A stretch of DNA of 64,000 nt from Planctomycetota bacterium (GTDB lineage: Bacteria; Planctomycetota; B15-G4). The translations under genes were made by a program, and so were the position numbers. The notes beneath the pieces are model-generated. The model was not told the origin of the DNA and ran no database searches. It saw nothing but the letters and a program-made list of their open reading frames with translations. Positions 17,721 through 26,133 of this stretch are shown here, in pieces. Location of the stretch: NCBI GenBank assembly GCA_021604805.1, contig BQJR01000003.1:310001-374000 (forward strand), read 5' to 3'. The stretch's first letter is position 1. Every line of letters begins with the position of its first letter.

Positions 17721-20441
17721 ATGCGAAAGCGTAGTTTCACTTCCGCGCTGATGCTCGGTGTGCTCGCTCTGAGCCCCGCCTGTCAGCTGCCTACGAACGA
17801 CTCTTCTTCGGCGGCCAGCACCGACGCGCCGCCCGCAGCTCCCGCGCCCGCCGAGGCCGCCGCCGCAGAGCCGGCCGCTGCCAAGCCCGCTGCTGCCAAG
17901 AGCGCGCCTGCCGACGCAGCCCCCGCCGCTGCCAAGTCCAACGACAAGAAGAAGGACAAGTCGGACGAGGAGAAGAGCAAGGAACAGAAGAAGTGGGACG
18001 ACACGCTCAAGGACACCGAGAAGGCCACCGGCCTCTTCACCACCCACCGCGGCGAGCACAAGCTGTTCATCGAGCTCGACGAGAAGAGCTTGGGTCGTGA
18101 GTTCCTCTACCACGGCCACATGAACAGCGGCCTCGGCAGCGGCAACATCTACCGCGGCGCCATGCTCTCCGACACACCCTTCGTGGTGCATTTCGAGCGC
18201 CGCAACGAGAAGCAGATCGTGCTCGTCGCCGAGAACACGCGCTACTTCGAGGCCGACGACGCTCGCGAGCAACGCATGCTCGAACAGGTCACGGCCGACA
18301 GCATCATCCAGGCCTTCCCGATCAACGCCGAGCTCGAAGACGAGGGCCGCGCGCTGATCGACATCGGCGCCTGGTTCATGAGCGACAACCTCAGCTTGGC
18401 GCGCAGCCTGCGCGGCAAGTTCGGCCCGAACCGAGACCTCTCGGCCTTCACCGACGTGAAGAGTTTCCCGAGCAACGTGGAGGTCTACCAGGAGCTGCAC
18501 TTCTCCGGCAGCTCCAGCAACCCGACCAACATCGCGCTGGCCGACGGTCGCGGCGTGACCCTCAAGGTGCGTCACTCGCTCGTGGCGCTGCCCGAGCCGG
18601 GCTACAAGCCGCGCGCGCTGGATCAGCGCATCGGCTACTTCCCCACGCTGCGCAAGGACCTGTTCCGCCGCGACGGCGAGGACCCGGTCACGCAGTACAT
18701 CAACCGCTGGCGCCTGCAAAAGAAGGATCCCTCGCTCGACGTGAGCGAGCCGATCAAGCCGATCACGTACTGGATCGAGAACTCCACGCCGCCCAAGCTG
18801 CGCGGCGCCGTGCGTGAAGGCATCGAGGCCTGGGAGCCCGCCTTCCGCAAGGCCGGCTTCCAGAACGGCATCATCGCCAAGCAGATGCCCGAAGACGCCG
18901 ACTGGGACCCGGCCGACGTGCGCTACGCCGTCGTGCAGTGGTCCGAGGACGAGAACGTGGGCTTCGCCATCGGCCCGTCGCGCACCGACCCGCGCACCGG
19001 CGAGATCTACGACGCCGACATCACGATGCAGGCCAGCTTCCTCAACACCTACGCCCAGCGCTTCGACAAGTACATCGCTGGTCGTGAGTCGATGACCAAG
19101 GAAGACATGCTGCAGATGGTCCAGGAGATGTTCGAGCCCGACCTCGAGAAGCTCGCGTCCATGTCCACCGACGCCACTTGCATGATGATGAGCACCGAGC
19201 GTGCCATGCAGGTGAGCACGGCCGCGATGCTGCTGCCGGCCCTCGACGGCGACTTCAACAAGGACGACTTCCTCTACGCGATCATCCGCGAAGTCACGGC
19301 GCACGAAGTCGGGCACACGCTCGGCCTGCGCCACAACTTCAAGTCGTCGCGCTGGCGCAGCATGGAGGAGCTCGGCAACGAGGAGCTCACCGCCGCGGAA
19401 GGCATCTGTGGTTCCTTCATGGACTACCCCGCGATCAACATCGCGGCGCCCGGCAAGACGCAGGGTGAGTTCTTCCAGTCGCACGTCGGTGCCTACGACT
19501 ACTGGGCCATCGAGTACGGCTACAAGGAGTTCGGCTCCAACGAGGAGAAGGCGCTGGCCAAGATCGCCGAGCGCTCCAACCTCCCCGGGCACGAGTACGG
19601 CACCGACGAAGACTCCTTCGTCGGCGATCCCTACACCGTCACCTGGGACATGGGCGCCGACCCGGTGGCCTTCGCCGAGAGCCAGATGGAGCTCGCCGAG
19701 TGGGGTCTCGCGAACATGCTCGAGCGCGGCGCTGAGAAAGGCGACGGCTTCTACGAGTACACGATCTACCGCGCGATGTTCCAGGGCATGTACGACAACG
19801 CCTACCGCGGTCTGGGTCGCTTCCTCGGCGGCTTCACGCTCAACCGTGACGTGGTCGGACAGACCGACGGCCGTCCGCCGCTGGTCGCTGTCGACGCCGA
19901 CGTGCAGAACCACGCGCTCGACCTGATGGTCGACAAGGGCCTGCGCTGGGACGGCGGACTCAGCAACGAGCAAGTGCTGCTGCTGGCCAACCGCAAGCAC
20001 GGCACGCTCACCAGCTGGTTCACCCCGTGGTCGATGACGAACGTGGCGCGCAGCGTGAACAGCTCGCGCTTCCTCACGCTCGCCACGCTCATGAGCACCT
20101 TCCTGCAGGAGCGCTTGCTCAACCAAGCTGCGCTCGTGGAAGGCGCGCCGAGCATCCACGAAGTGGGTGACCGCGTGTTCGCCGCCGTGTTCGTCGACAA
20201 CCCCGACGAGCACGATCTCTGGATCCAGAAAGACTGGGTCAGTCTCGCAACGAGCACCGCCGAGACGGACACCATGCCGCAGATCCTGGCCGCCAACGAC
20301 AACTTGATCCGTCGCGCTCAGAGCAAGTTGGAGGAGTACAGCGGCTCCTCCGACCGCACGGTGGCCGCGCACGGCCGCTGGCTGAGCCAGAAGATCAAGG
20401 ATTGGCGCGAGAAGAAGCAGATCACGACCAGCCTGTTCTGA
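17721..20441 (+). CDS. Lipid-anchored zinc metalloprotease (DUF5117/DUF4953 family)
   Basis: 906 residues. The N-terminus has a signal peptide with lipobox (LALSPAC), then a linker of Ala/Pro/Lys and Asp/Glu/Lys repeats to about residue 95. A DUF5117-like beta domain follows (TGLFTTHRGEHKLFIELDE onward). The zinc site lies near residues 527-540 in HEVGHTLGLRHNF, an extended HExxHxxGxxH motif, with SSFMDYP-type Met-turn material (GSFMDYPAIN) shortly after. Family members are about 800-900 residues and are common in planctomycetes and Bacteroidetes; substrates are not well known. Chosen start ATG 17721 precedes the signal peptide. A strong hairpin at 20468-20502 ends the transcript. Confidence 0.88.
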   Translation: MRKRSFTSALMLGVLALSPACQLPTNDSSSAASTDAPPAAPAPAEAAAAEPAAAKPAAAKSAPADAAPAAAKSNDKKKDKSDEEKSKEQKKWDDTLKDTEKATGLFTTHRGEHKLFIELDEKSLGREFLYHGHMNSGLGSGNIYRGAMLSDTPFVVHFERRNEKQIVLVAENTRYFEADDAREQRMLEQVTADSIIQAFPINAELEDEGRALIDIGAWFMSDNLSLARSLRGKFGPNRDLSAFTDVKSFPSNVEVYQELHFSGSSSNPTNIALADGRGVTLKVRHSLVALPEPGYKPRALDQRIGYFPTLRKDLFRRDGEDPVTQYINRWRLQKKDPSLDVSEPIKPITYWIENSTPPKLRGAVREGIEAWEPAFRKAGFQNGIIAKQMPEDADWDPADVRYAVVQWSEDENVGFAIGPSRTDPRTGEIYDADITMQASFLNTYAQRFDKYIAGRESMTKEDMLQMVQEMFEPDLEKLASMSTDATCMMMSTERAMQVSTAAMLLPALDGDFNKDDFLYAIIREVTAHEVGHTLGLRHNFKSSRWRSMEELGNEELTAAEGICGSFMDYPAINIAAPGKTQGEFFQSHVGAYDYWAIEYGYKEFGSNEEKALAKIAERSNLPGHEYGTDEDSFVGDPYTVTWDMGADPVAFAESQMELAEWGLANMLERGAEKGDGFYEYTIYRAMFQGMYDNAYRGLGRFLGGFTLNRDVVGQTDGRPPLVAVDADVQNHALDLMVDKGLRWDGGLSNEQVLLLANRKHGTLTSWFTPWSMTNVARSVNSSRFLTLATLMSTFLQERLLNQAALVEGAPSIHEVGDRVFAAVFVDNPDEHDLWIQKDWVSLATSTAETDTMPQILAANDNLIRRAQSKLEEYSGSSDRTVAAHGRWLSQKIKDWREKKQITTSLF

Positions 20442-20467
20442 TCTGAGCACCGCCTCGGCGGTCCTTC

Positions 20468-20502
20468 GAGGGCCGGGGAGCCAGCGCGGCTTCCCGGCCC
20501 TC
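20468..20502 (+). terminator. Intrinsic terminator-like hairpin after the zinc protease
   Basis: A 14-base-pair stem with one G-T pair (GAGGGCCGGGGAGC at 20468-20481 with 20489-20502) and a 7-base loop, followed by a T-containing stretch (GTTGCGTTTG). A second smaller hairpin, ACCGCC-TC-GGCGGT, precedes it at 20449-20462. Confidence 0.7.
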
Positions 20503-20554
20503 GTTGCGTTTGCCGGCAGCCACGCGCGCGCTTCGGCGGCCCACACGCACCGCG

Positions 20555-20560
20555 TATCAT
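20555..20560 (+). promoter_or_regulatory. Putative -10 element TATCAT
   Basis: TATCAT ends 10 bases before the ATG at 20571. If it is the -10 box, it favours the ATG at 20571 over the in-frame ATG at 20559 that overlaps the hexamer. Confidence 0.4.
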
Positions 20561-20570
20561 GCGCGCGCCC

Positions 20571-21077
20571 ATGAGCGACACGCCGCCCGCGACGCCATCC
20601 CCCACCAGAACCAAGACACCCCGCGCGGGTGGCTCGGCGCTGATCTTCGCTTTGTGCGCGGTGCTGTTGCTCAACCTGCCGCGCGCGCGGGCGCAGTGGC
20701 GTGAACACAGCGCGAACTCCGAGCGCGGGCGCCCGTTCTGGATGCAACCCGTCTATCCCGCCCTGGTCGAGCAGCTCGACGCCGCGCTGCCGAACGCGAG
20801 CAAGGTGATCCTGTTCAGCGACCGCGTGGCGCGCGACCACCAACATCGCGTGTTCGGCTTGCAGTTCCACGCCGTGCCACGCAGCGTGCACGACGTGACG
20901 AAGCTCGCTGCAGCGCTCGCAGCCCTGCGTGCCGGCGCGCCCGTGCTCGTCGATCTGTCCGATGAAGAACGTTCGGTCAGGGCGGCGTTGCAGCTCGCGG
21001 AAGCCACCGGTGCGCGCGTGCTGCACGAACCCTCGCACCACGCGCGGCTCCTGGTTCCCGCGGAGCCCGGAGCGTGA
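20571..21077 (+). CDS. Small membrane-anchored protein of unknown function
   Basis: 168 residues from the ATG at 20571. One hydrophobic segment (ALIFALCAVLLLNLPRARA, about residues 22-42) could be a signal peptide or anchor; the remainder is a soluble domain with alpha/beta character (VILFSDRVARDHQHRVF, LRAGAPVLVDLSDEE). I do not recognise the family. It is coupled to the downstream multi-spanning protein by a GTGA overlap, so it probably works with it, perhaps as an accessory of a membrane glycosyltransferase. Confidence 0.6.
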   Translation: MSDTPPATPSPTRTKTPRAGGSALIFALCAVLLLNLPRARAQWREHSANSERGRPFWMQPVYPALVEQLDAALPNASKVILFSDRVARDHQHRVFGLQFHAVPRSVHDVTKLAAALAALRAGAPVLVDLSDEERSVRAALQLAEATGARVLHEPSHHARLLVPAEPGA

Positions 21078-22588
21078 TCAGCGGCGACGCCTACGTGCTC
21101 TGCGTGTCGCTGGCGGGTTGGCTCTGCGGCCGCGCGCTGAGCCGCGGACGACTCGGCGCGCTCGAGAGTTGGGCGCTCGGCACCGCGGCGAGCTTGGGGC
21201 TGCTCACGCTCGCGGCCTTCGTGCTCGCGCTCGTGGGTTGGGGACTCCCCGGGCCGCTGCTGCAACTTGCGCTGCTCGCAGGCGGCATCCAGCTGGCACG
21301 CGTCCTCGCGCGTCCGCGTGCGGGGCAGGAGCGTACGTCGTCCCGGCGGACGTCGTCCGGGCGAGAGTCGACAGCGCGCGAGTCGACAGAGCGCGAACCC
21401 ACGGAGGCGACGTCGCCGCGCTGGCCATGGCTTGTGGTGCTGCCGTCGCTCGCGCTGGCCGTGCTCATGGCCGGCGACTGGGGACAGCGCGAACCCGCCG
21501 GCAACTGGGACGGCATGGCGAACTGGACCACGCAGGCGCGTCACCTCGCGCGCAGCGCAGGCGATCCCGGCGAAGGCCTGCGCGCACGCGTGGTCGGTCA
21601 CGCCGACTACCCACTCATGTTGCCGCTCGCCATCGCGCTCGGCTGGCAGTGGACCGGCGACGAGACCCAACACGTCCCACGCCTGCTCGCGGTGCTCTTC
21701 GTGCTGCTGCTCGCCGCCGCGTCGCTCGGGAGTTTCGCGCGCGTGGCCGGCTCACGCAGCGCCTGCTTCGCCAGCGCCGCGTTGCTCGCCGCGCCCGCGC
21801 TGCAGCTCGCCGCGCGCGGACAGATCGCCGACCTCCCACTCGCGGTGCTCACCTTGCTCGCGGGCACACGCTTGGTCGCGAGTCTGCAGGCGTCAGCACG
21901 TGGCGACGCCGACCCGCTCCCGGCCACGCTCACGGGCTTCCTCATCGGCCTGCTCCCGTGGATGAAGAACGAGGGCATGCTGCTCGCGCTGTGCCTCGCG
22001 CTCGCCGCGCTGCCCGCGGTCATCGGGCGCCTCAAGAGCCACGCGCCCTTGCTCGGCCGACTGCTCCTCGGCGCGCTGCTGCCGCTCGCGTTGGTGCGTC
22101 ACTTCAAGCACGCCTGGGCGCCGCCCGACCGCATGCTCGAGCAACTCAAGCCGGCGATGCGCAACTTCGTACCCGACCCGGAACGCTGGCGGATCGCGCT
22201 CGACGGCGTGGCGCGCGAGTTCGTGCCACTCGAGTTCGGCTACGGCCTCCAAGGGCTCCTGCAGGGTCCGTGGATCGAACGCTGGGGTGGCCTCGGCGCG
22301 CTGTGCCTCGTGGCTCTGTTGCTCGGCGTGCTGCGTCGTCCGCGGGCGGCGCAAGGCGTGCCGCTGCTGGCCACCTTCGGTTGGCTCGCCGCGCTGTGTC
22401 TCGTGTACGTGCTCACCATCGCCGACGACCCGCAATGGCATGTGGACACGAGCCTGTGGCGACTGCTGCTGCAGATGCTGCCCTTCACGCTCTTCGGCGC
22501 GCTCGCTGCTTGGTCGCGCGAAGCCCCGCCCGTTATGCTGCGCGATTCGATTCGCCCACCCGACAACACATCACCCGAGGCCCCATGA
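21074..22588 (+). CDS. Polytopic membrane protein, GT-C glycosyltransferase-like
   Basis: 504 residues from a GTG start. About ten hydrophobic helices separated by short loops, with a large charged segment near residues 85-120. After the third helix a loop reads WDGMANWTTQARHL and later HADYPLMLPLAIALGW, the style of first periplasmic loop seen in lipid-linked-sugar GT-C enzymes (ArnT/PMT-like), where acidic residues bind the metal. PWMKNEGMLLAL and further helices follow. The family is not certain; an O-antigen ligase-like or other polytopic enzyme remains possible. Its stop overlaps the ATG of the next gene (ATGA, 22585-22588). Confidence 0.6.
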   Translation: MISGDAYVLCVSLAGWLCGRALSRGRLGALESWALGTAASLGLLTLAAFVLALVGWGLPGPLLQLALLAGGIQLARVLARPRAGQERTSSRRTSSGRESTARESTEREPTEATSPRWPWLVVLPSLALAVLMAGDWGQREPAGNWDGMANWTTQARHLARSAGDPGEGLRARVVGHADYPLMLPLAIALGWQWTGDETQHVPRLLAVLFVLLLAAASLGSFARVAGSRSACFASAALLAAPALQLAARGQIADLPLAVLTLLAGTRLVASLQASARGDADPLPATLTGFLIGLLPWMKNEGMLLALCLALAALPAVIGRLKSHAPLLGRLLLGALLPLALVRHFKHAWAPPDRMLEQLKPAMRNFVPDPERWRIALDGVAREFVPLEFGYGLQGLLQGPWIERWGGLGALCLVALLLGVLRRPRAAQGVPLLATFGWLAALCLVYVLTIADDPQWHVDTSLWRLLLQMLPFTLFGALAAWSREAPPVMLRDSIRPPDNTSPEAP

Positions 22589-23172
22589 CCGCTCACCCGA
22601 TCCTCACTCAGGTCGACGCGCACATCGCGTCGCTCAAGCTCGACAGCAACTCCAACGGCTGGCGCACGTCGCTCCAAGCGCCGCCCGACTTCGAGCTCCC
22701 CGCCGACGCGAACATCCACTGGGTGCTCAACACGAACAAGGGCGAGATCAAGGTCAAGCTCTGGCAGTCGATCGCGCCCAAGCACGTAGGCTCCACGGTC
22801 TTCCTCACGCGCGCCGGCTTCTACGACGGCCTCGCCTTCCACCGCGTGATCAGCGACTTCATGGCGCAGGGCGGCTGCCCGCTCGGCACCGGCACCGGTG
22901 GCCCTGGCTACAAGTACGGCGGTGAGTTCGACCCGAGTGCCAAGCACGATCGCCCCGGCCTGCTCTCGATGGCCAACGCCGGTCCCGGCACCGACGGCAG
23001 CCAGTTCTTCCTCACCTTCGTGGCCACGCCCTGGCTCGACGGCAAGCACACGCTCTTCGGCGAAGTCGTGGAAGGCATGGACAACCTGCGCGCGCTCGAA
23101 GCCGCCGGCAGCCAGAGCGGCACGCCGAAGGAACCCATGAGCATCCAGACGGCCACGATCGAGATCAGCTGA
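22585..23172 (+). CDS. Cytoplasmic cyclophilin-type peptidylprolyl isomerase
   Basis: 195 residues without a signal peptide. The cyclophilin core is complete: IKVKLWQSIAPKHVGSTVFL, FYDGLAFHRVISDFMAQGG (catalytic Arg in FHRV), GPGYKYGGEF, SMANAGPGTDGSQFFLTF and LDGKHTLFGEVVEGMD. It catalyses cis-trans isomerisation of proline peptide bonds. The ATG at 22585 overlaps the stop of the membrane protein by 4 bases. The frame is open upstream for a long way, but that stretch is the shadow of the membrane gene. A second, lipid-anchored cyclophilin lies 104 bases downstream. Confidence 0.93.
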   Translation: MTAHPILTQVDAHIASLKLDSNSNGWRTSLQAPPDFELPADANIHWVLNTNKGEIKVKLWQSIAPKHVGSTVFLTRAGFYDGLAFHRVISDFMAQGGCPLGTGTGGPGYKYGGEFDPSAKHDRPGLLSMANAGPGTDGSQFFLTFVATPWLDGKHTLFGEVVEGMDNLRALEAAGSQSGTPKEPMSIQTATIEIS

Positions 23173-23276
23173 GTCGCGGCTTTTGTGCGGCCCCGGCGCG
23201 TCGGTATCCTGCGCGCTGCTGCTCGTCGCCACGATCCGTGTGGCCGGGGCCGTTCACGTCGCCAGGAGTTCTTCGC

Positions 23277-24095
23277 ATGCTGCGCCTGTCCCAGTTGTCC
23301 CTCGCTCTCTTCGCGTTGCTCGTCTCGCTGACTGCTTGTGAGGCCGACGAATCCTCCGACCCGGGCAGCCTCAACAGCGAGGGCGTCGCGGAGCAAGGCG
23401 GCGCCACCGCAGGTGAACAGAGCGACGCCGCCAGCGAACACGCCACCGACGCCGCCACCCCCGTCGCCACCGACGACGAAAGCGCCGCCGCACCGAGCGC
23501 CGCCGGCGCCGACCTCACCGCGCAGATCGACGCCTTCATCGCCAGCGCCAACATCGACATGAGCAACCCGAAGTGGCGCGAGAGTCTCCCGCAGCCACCG
23601 GTCTTCGACTTCCCCGCCGACGCCAAGATCTTCTGGGAGTTGCAGACCAACCACGGCCCGATGCGCCTGCGCTTGTGGCAGACCGTGGCGCCGCTGCACG
23701 TGTCGTCCACGCTCTACCTCACGCGCCTCGGCTTCTACGACGAGCTCGAGTTCCACCGCGTGATCAATGGCTTCATGGCGCAGGGCGGCTGCCCGCAAGG
23801 CACCGGCATGGGCGGCCCCGGCTACGGCTACAACGGTGAGTTCCAGACGGGCGTGGTGCACGACCGCCCGGGCCTGCTCTCGATGGCCAACACCGGCCGC
23901 CCGAACAGCGACGGCAGCCAGTTCTTCCTCACCTTCGTGCCCACGCCGCACCTGAACAACAAGCACACGCTCTTCGGTGAGATCGTCGGGGCCGAGGGTC
24001 GCAGCACACTCAAGAAGATCGAGGGCTTCGGTTCGCGCAGCGGCAAGACGAGCGCGCCGGTCGTGCTGGAGCAAGCGCGCTTCGTGGTGGAGTGA
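23277..24095 (+). CDS. Lipoprotein cyclophilin-type peptidylprolyl isomerase
   Basis: 272 residues. The ATG at 23277 is preceded by AGGAG (23262-23266) and starts a lipoprotein signal (SLALFALLVSLTAC). A low-complexity Ala/Asp/Glu/Thr linker of some 60 residues spans to about residue 85, then a complete cyclophilin domain with FHRVINGFMAQGG, GPGYGYNGEF, NSDGSQFFLTF and LNNKHTLFGEIVG. It is probably an exported folding helper on the periplasmic side. A TATCCT at 23205-23210 is a plausible -10 box with a 60-base leader. The stop overlaps the GTG of the MutS-like gene (GTGA, 24092-24095). Confidence 0.92.
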   Translation: MLRLSQLSLALFALLVSLTACEADESSDPGSLNSEGVAEQGGATAGEQSDAASEHATDAATPVATDDESAAAPSAAGADLTAQIDAFIASANIDMSNPKWRESLPQPPVFDFPADAKIFWELQTNHGPMRLRLWQTVAPLHVSSTLYLTRLGFYDELEFHRVINGFMAQGGCPQGTGMGGPGYGYNGEFQTGVVHDRPGLLSMANTGRPNSDGSQFFLTFVPTPHLNNKHTLFGEIVGAEGRSTLKKIEGFGSRSGKTSAPVVLEQARFVVE

Positions 24096-25942
24096 ACGCC
24101 GCCGCAGCACCCAGCAGCAGCGCGCCGAAGTCCGCAGACGCGGCGCTCGAAGAACGCCGGGCACGCAACGCGCATTGGTCGACGGAAGCCGAGGCCGCAC
24201 GCGCTCGCGTGCGCGCACTCGGCAACGCGCGCCTCGCGCTCTTCGTGATCGGCGGGCTCGCGTCGCTCTGGTTGATCAAGACGCACGTGACCTCCTGGCC
24301 GCTGCTCGGGCTGCCGGTCGCGGCCTTCGCCGTGCTCGTGGTCCTGCACCATCGTGCCGACCTGCGCGCCACGCGGGCCGAGGCGCGGCGCGCGGCGGCG
24401 GCCTTCCGTTTGGCGCGCCGCGAAGCGCGGTGGAGCGACCTGCCCGCCCCTGAGCAAGCTGGCGACCTGCCCGACACGCACCTCTTCGCGCACGACCTCG
24501 ACCTCGACGGTGGCGCCTCGCTGCTGGGTCTGCTCGGCGCCCCCGCGCAACCGCTGCAACGCCCCAGCGCGCTGCTGCGCTGGCTCACCGAGCCGCCCGT
24601 GCTCGACGACGTGCGCTCCCGCCAAGACGCCGTCGAAGAGCTCGCCGCGCACGACGGGTTGCTCGAGGCCGCCGCCGCGCTGCCTCACGGTGAAACCGAG
24701 GCGCGCACACCGAGCGAACCGCCGGGCAACGAGTTGCTCGCCTGGGTGGCGCAGCCGCCCGCACCGCCCGTCGCTTGGGAGTGGTACGCCGGCGCGCTGC
24801 TCGCACCCGCGGGCTTGTGGGCCTCGATCCAGTGGTTGCTGCTCGACGGCGGCCCGTCACTGCTCGCCTTGGTGGCTTTGATCGAGGCCTTCGTGGATCA
24901 GCTCGCGGTGAAGCGCCGGCGCGCGACGCTGGCCGCCGCCGACATGGCGCTCGCTCGCCTCGCGCGCGTGCAAGGCCTGCTGCGTCTGCTCGACGAGCAC
25001 AACGCCCAGACCGACGCCGTGCGCGCGCTGCAAGCCAGCGTGCGCGCCAGCGATCACAGCGCGCACGCCGCACTCGCAACGCTCGAGTCGCGCCTCGACG
25101 CGCTCAACACCGGACGTCGCAACCCCTTCGCCTTCGTGTTCGGTTTCATCCTGCGCCTCGAGCTCCCGCGACGCCGCGCGCTCGAAACCTGGCGCGCACG
25201 CTGGGCCGCGCACGCGCCGCGCTGGATCGCCACCGCCGACGCCTTCGAAGCGCTGCTCGCGCTCGGCGCCTATCGTCGCGATCATCCCGAAGACGCGCGC
25301 CCGGAGTTGCTCAGCGGCCCCGCGCGGTTCACGGCCACGGGTCTCGCGCACCCGCTGCTCGCCAGCGACGCGGCCGTGCGCAACGACCTTTCACTCGGCG
25401 ACCCCGCACGCCTGCTCGTGGTCTCGGGCTCGAACATGTCGGGGAAGAGCACGCTGCTGCGGGCCTTGGGTTGCAACCTCATGTTGGCCTTCGCGGGCGC
25501 GCCGGTGCGCGCCCACGCGCTCTCCACGACCGCGCTGCAGCTGGGCGCCTCCTTGCGTGCCCGCGACTCGCTGCTCGACGGACGCAGCCGCTTCTTCGCC
25601 GAGATCGAGGGCCTGCGTCGCATCGAACAGGCCACCAACGGCGAGCTACCCGTGCTGGCCCTGCTCGACGAGTTGCTCGCCGGCACGAACAGCAGCGACC
25701 GCCTCGCCGGTGCCCGCACGCTGCTCGAACACCTGCGCGAGCAGGGCGCGCTCGTGATCCTCACGACCCACGACCTGGCGCTCACGGCGCTCGCCGAAGA
25801 AGCCGGCTCAGCGGCCCGAAACGTGCATTTCCGCGACGAACTCCATGAAGGTCGCCCGCACTTCGATCACCGTCTGCGCGCCGGTGTCGTGCCGCGAGGC
25901 AACGGTTTGGAGCTGATGCGTTCGCTCGGTCTGCCCGTCTGA
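24092..25942 (+). CDS. Membrane-associated MutS-family ATPase
   Basis: 616 residues from a GTG start. The C-terminal 180 residues are a MutS domain V ATPase: Walker A GSNMSGKST near residue 445, LDELLAGTNSSDR (Walker B with the ST motif) and VILTTHD. Ahead of it is a helical MutS III-like core. Unlike mismatch-repair MutS (about 850 residues) it lacks the N-terminal mismatch-recognition domains and carries two hydrophobic helices near residues 48-85 (LALFVIGGLASLWLI and VAAFAVLVVL) and another pair around 230-275. Such membrane MutS paralogues exist in several phyla with unknown role. The coupling to an exported cyclophilin is notable. Confidence 0.85.
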   Translation: MNAAAAPSSSAPKSADAALEERRARNAHWSTEAEAARARVRALGNARLALFVIGGLASLWLIKTHVTSWPLLGLPVAAFAVLVVLHHRADLRATRAEARRAAAAFRLARREARWSDLPAPEQAGDLPDTHLFAHDLDLDGGASLLGLLGAPAQPLQRPSALLRWLTEPPVLDDVRSRQDAVEELAAHDGLLEAAAALPHGETEARTPSEPPGNELLAWVAQPPAPPVAWEWYAGALLAPAGLWASIQWLLLDGGPSLLALVALIEAFVDQLAVKRRRATLAAADMALARLARVQGLLRLLDEHNAQTDAVRALQASVRASDHSAHAALATLESRLDALNTGRRNPFAFVFGFILRLELPRRRALETWRARWAAHAPRWIATADAFEALLALGAYRRDHPEDARPELLSGPARFTATGLAHPLLASDAAVRNDLSLGDPARLLVVSGSNMSGKSTLLRALGCNLMLAFAGAPVRAHALSTTALQLGASLRARDSLLDGRSRFFAEIEGLRRIEQATNGELPVLALLDELLAGTNSSDRLAGARTLLEHLREQGALVILTTHDLALTALAEEAGSAARNVHFRDELHEGRPHFDHRLRAGVVPRGNGLELMRSLGLPV

Positions 25943-26133
25943 GGCGGGGAGGAGCGCTGAATTGAGTGCCCGCAAGCGGGCCGCGGAAGAGCGCTGTCAG
26001 CAGCTCACGCTCGACCGATCCCCGTGAGGCGCATAGACTTGGGCCCTGCGGTTTCCCCGAAGAAACCGGCTCTCCCCTCGTCGCGCCCTCTCCCGAAGCT
26101 CCGGGTGCGACCTCTCCCGTCTGGATCTCACTC

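Noticed and set aside
17691-21041. A 1116-codon open frame on the minus strand opposite the zinc protease
   Set aside because: It is the antisense shadow of a well-supported gene. Its translation is very rich in His, Arg, Val and Gly with no recognisable motif, which is what the opposite strand of a GC-rich gene gives.
20929-22584. Long upstream extension in the same frame as the first cyclophilin
   Set aside because: The stretch is Arg/Ala-rich with no cyclophilin homology and coincides with the membrane protein gene in another frame; the ATG at 22585 gives a complete cyclophilin.
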